From: JBNKFV01 sp050290265
GTDB taxonomy: Bacteria > Pseudomonadota > Gammaproteobacteria > Pseudomonadales > Cellvibrionaceae
DNA length: 64,000 bases
Direction: 5' to 3'
Assembly: GCA_050290265.1 (NCBI GenBank)
Contig: JBNKHI010000009.1
Coordinates: forward strand, 1-64,000
Shown here: piece by piece, positions 62,277-64,000 of the stretch
Layout of the letters: each line of letters opens with the position of its first letter
How positions within the stretch are numbered: the first letter of the stretch is position 1
The notes under the pieces: model-generated
Databases searched by the model: none
The model's input: only the letters and a program-made list of their open reading frames with translations
What the model was told of the DNA's origin: nothing
Translations under genes and position numbers: made by a program

Positions 62277-62308
62277 CCATAAATAATAACAAATGTTATT
62301 GTTTATGG
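62277..62308. promoter_or_regulatory. 32-bp inverted repeat at the oxygenase gene start
   Basis: Fifteen-base arms CCATAAATAATAACA and TGTTATTGTTTATGG match at 14 of 15 positions around an AA centre. It covers the region just upstream of the chosen start and one alternative start codon, in the 70-base gap after cti. It is operator-like. An mRNA hairpin over the start is the alternative. Confidence 0.55.
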
Positions 62309-62361
62309 AAGGGTAGGTCCCACTTATTTTTCCTGGCATCGCGTGCGGAGAAGGGCTTGCC

Positions 62362-64000
62362 CTAGCGATTTTCCACTCGGTTGTAATCAAGCCAGCCTGC
62401 ATGCTTAGGGTGTTGCTGTAAAAATGCATCATGCAGCCTGTCGCTGTACTGCCAAAAATTAGGGTTTGTCCTGCGTACACCAAACTGATCTATCATGGCA
62501 GCATAGTCGGCTTCAGTTTCCAGGTTTTTGATCGTGTTAACTAAGGTGTCCAGTTCCGACTCGGGTAGTTGTAAAAAGGCATTGGGGTAATCACCCAATA
62601 TACCGTTGGCGACACTGATGCTGTCCTCTTTAGGTAGGCGGTTCTCCTCTTCGTTAAGCAAACTGGTGATGTTGAGGTGTGCCCGGTTCGCCAAAATGGT
62701 GTAAAGCTTTTGGTTGCCATTGGCCTCTTCAACCATCACCACGGTCATCTCTGCCAACAGGCTCGCGGCTATACCCCGGATATTCTCCAGTTTTTTCAGT
62801 GAGGTGCGGTGTGCGCTGGGAACAGCAGTGTTTGATAGCGAATACTCTGTATTGGCGGTGCGTTGGAGGCGCTGTTTGATATGGTCGTAGAGCTCGAGTT
62901 TGGGGGTATCGGTAGTGTAAGTAATAGCTGGGGTGCTGAGGCTCTCAATGTCATAGCTGTTGAGTTGCTTTGTCAGCCTTTCACTGGCGTCGCGATACCA
63001 AAAATCGCGCAGTTTGGAGCGTGTTTTCGGTGGCAGGAATGCGAGAAAATTAAATTCTCCCTCCAGGCGCAGAAAGTCCATGTACAAACGTGTATTCAGC
63101 TGATGGCCGACGTTACCGAAAACGTCGAAGCCTGCCGTTAGCAGGTAGTGAATACGTTCCAGTAGCGGATAATCGATAACCCAGGCTGTTTTTGGCGGTT
63201 TACCAATGAGGCCTTTAACAACGGCCGCGTCATCAAAGCTGCGAAATACCGTTAAGGCTGCATTATCGTTATTGCCATCTCCGTCCCAAAACAGATCCAT
63301 CGTTAGTGGCTGGTCTTTGAATATAGTTTTTAGTGCGTTGGACTTGGCCTGCAGATACTTGCGGTGTAACTCTGAATACTTGGTCCAATAAGACAGTATT
63401 CCTGCATTGCTGCCTTCTTCACTCGGTAGCCGCAAGTTAGGGATTTGCTGTTCCAGAAAGCCATCGAGCATGGGCATAGCCTGTGCGTCCGGATCGACAA
63501 AGAACACCCAAAACTGGTCATTAATGACCCCCACTGCAACCTGCCCCCGGCAGACTGGGCCTTTGATAAACCCGGCGATAAAAAAGTGTCCTTCTTCCAG
63601 CATAAATCGATAGCGGGAGTTAGCTGGAATTTCCTTGTAGGTACTAAAGGGGTTGAAGTTTGCTTCTCCATAGCCTGGTAGCGCCTTCACGGTATAGTCG
63701 GGGCTGAAGAAGAGTTTATCCAGCCAGTGCATACGTTGTGGGCTTAAGGCATAGGGCAAATTGGTTTTAGTGACCACGACCGCCGTTTGGCGTTGCAGGC
63801 GGTAATAAAATTCAGCGGTCTGGGGGGCGTCGGTGGGTCGTCGGGTAGCGATAATATTGATCGGTTTCCCCGACGGCGAAGTGGATCGCACTAACTTAAA
63901 GTATGTTCGTTGAGCGGGTTGCTCGCCTAAAACGTCAAAATAAAGGTTGGCCAGGAATAAGTGCTCATAAAGGTAGCGTGATACTAGTCGTCCTTTATTA
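62362..64000 (-). CDS. cti: Fatty acid cis/trans isomerase, 5' end outside window
   Basis: Cti is a periplasmic haem enzyme that turns cis into trans unsaturated membrane lipids under solvent or heat stress. The frame is open to the window end. Beyond the GTG at 63891 it reads LVSRYLYEHLFLANLYFDVL, which is Cti sequence, so the gene is cut by the edge and its haem CxxCH lies outside. Seen inside: RRPTDAPQTAEFYYRLQR, FIKGPVCRGQVAVGVINDQFWVFFVDPD, HYLLTAGFDVFGNVGHQLNTRLYMDFLRLEGEFNFL and FWYRDASE. The oxygenase gene follows about 70 bases later. Confidence 0.95.
   Translation of the reverse strand, partial: NKGRLVSRYLYEHLFLANLYFDVLGEQPAQRTYFKLVRSTSPSGKPINIIATRRPTDAPQTAEFYYRLQRQTAVVVTKTNLPYALSPQRMHWLDKLFFSPDYTVKALPGYGEANFNPFSTYKEIPANSRYRFMLEEGHFFIAGFIKGPVCRGQVAVGVINDQFWVFFVDPDAQAMPMLDGFLEQQIPNLRLPSEEGSNAGILSYWTKYSELHRKYLQAKSNALKTIFKDQPLTMDLFWDGDGNNDNAALTVFRSFDDAAVVKGLIGKPPKTAWVIDYPLLERIHYLLTAGFDVFGNVGHQLNTRLYMDFLRLEGEFNFLAFLPPKTRSKLRDFWYRDASERLTKQLNSYDIESLSTPAITYTTDTPKLELYDHIKQRLQRTANTEYSLSNTAVPSAHRTSLKKLENIRGIAASLLAEMTVVMVEEANGNQKLYTILANRAHLNITSLLNEEENRLPKEDSISVANGILGDYPNAFLQLPESELDTLVNTIKNLETEADYAAMIDQFGVRRTNPNFWQYSDRLHDAFLQQHPKHAGWLDYNRVENR

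Noticed and set aside
1..64000. CRISPR arrays, tRNA or rRNA genes, insertion sequences, prophage
   Set aside because: I saw no regularly spaced repeats, no transposase or integrase frames, no phage structural genes and no recognisable tRNA or rRNA segments.

Overview
The window reads as chromosome of an aerobic, probably marine gammaproteobacterium. The evidence is a Pseudomonas-type (Zn-Cys-less) HemB, RlmJ, FolX with FolE, a RimK/RimB operon, OmpW, a TonB-dependent receptor, a cis/trans fatty acid isomerase and dense c-di-GMP signalling. A placement near Cellvibrionales/Spongiibacteraceae is only a guess. I see no rRNA, tRNA, CRISPR array, insertion sequence or prophage. Both edges cut genes: a CobW-type GTPase on the left and the cis/trans isomerase on the right.

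Layout. 0-6 kb: CobW-like GTPase, Tat-exported PhoX, MFS transporter, aldehyde dehydrogenase. 6-18 kb: GAF-GGDEF-EAL protein, hemB, exported amidohydrolase, formate-THF ligase (fhs), an encapsulated-ferritin-like protein without an encapsulin, DUF4870, AbgT transporter with a small membrane protein, PAS chemoreceptor. 18-26 kb: OmpW, the ion/osmotic set mgtE-corA-mscS, and a facing operon rimK / AstE-like / small MscS / rimB. 26-31 kb: renalase-like flavoprotein, beta-barrel protein, and a FUSC / group II globin / solute-binding-like unit.

31-37 kb is the most coherent island. A GntR/FCD regulator is divergent from MTHFR-C-like / metF / purU / ligM, which faces ligA-ligB. Six TGGATCCA palindromes lie only at the two promoter regions of the island. 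They match, from memory, the core of the vanillate operator of VanR. The model is: vanillate is demethylated by LigM onto THF, the methyl group is oxidised through MetF and released as formate by PurU, and protocatechuate is opened by LigAB. FolD and the later meta-cleavage enzymes are not in the window.

37-46 kb: a CHASE-PAS hybrid kinase with REC and Hpt domains, then a four-gene unit encoding an exported cupredoxin, a HAMP-GGDEF-EAL protein with a decayed GGDEF, a DUF3034 envelope protein and a lipoprotein group I globin. 46-49 kb: rlmJ, DUF3833 lipoprotein, folX and divergent folE. 49-55 kb: an M20 amidohydrolase, then a tight operon of an EctB-like aminotransferase, an M24 (DoeA/creatinase-like) hydrolase with altered metal ligands, and a semialdehyde dehydrogenase, resembling a rearranged ectoine/diaminobutyrate catabolic route. 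55-64 kb: TonB receptor, cytochrome b561 and cytochrome c', SlyD-like PPIase, DUF3081, a carotenoid/lignostilbene oxygenase with a 32-bp inverted repeat at its start, and the partial cti gene.
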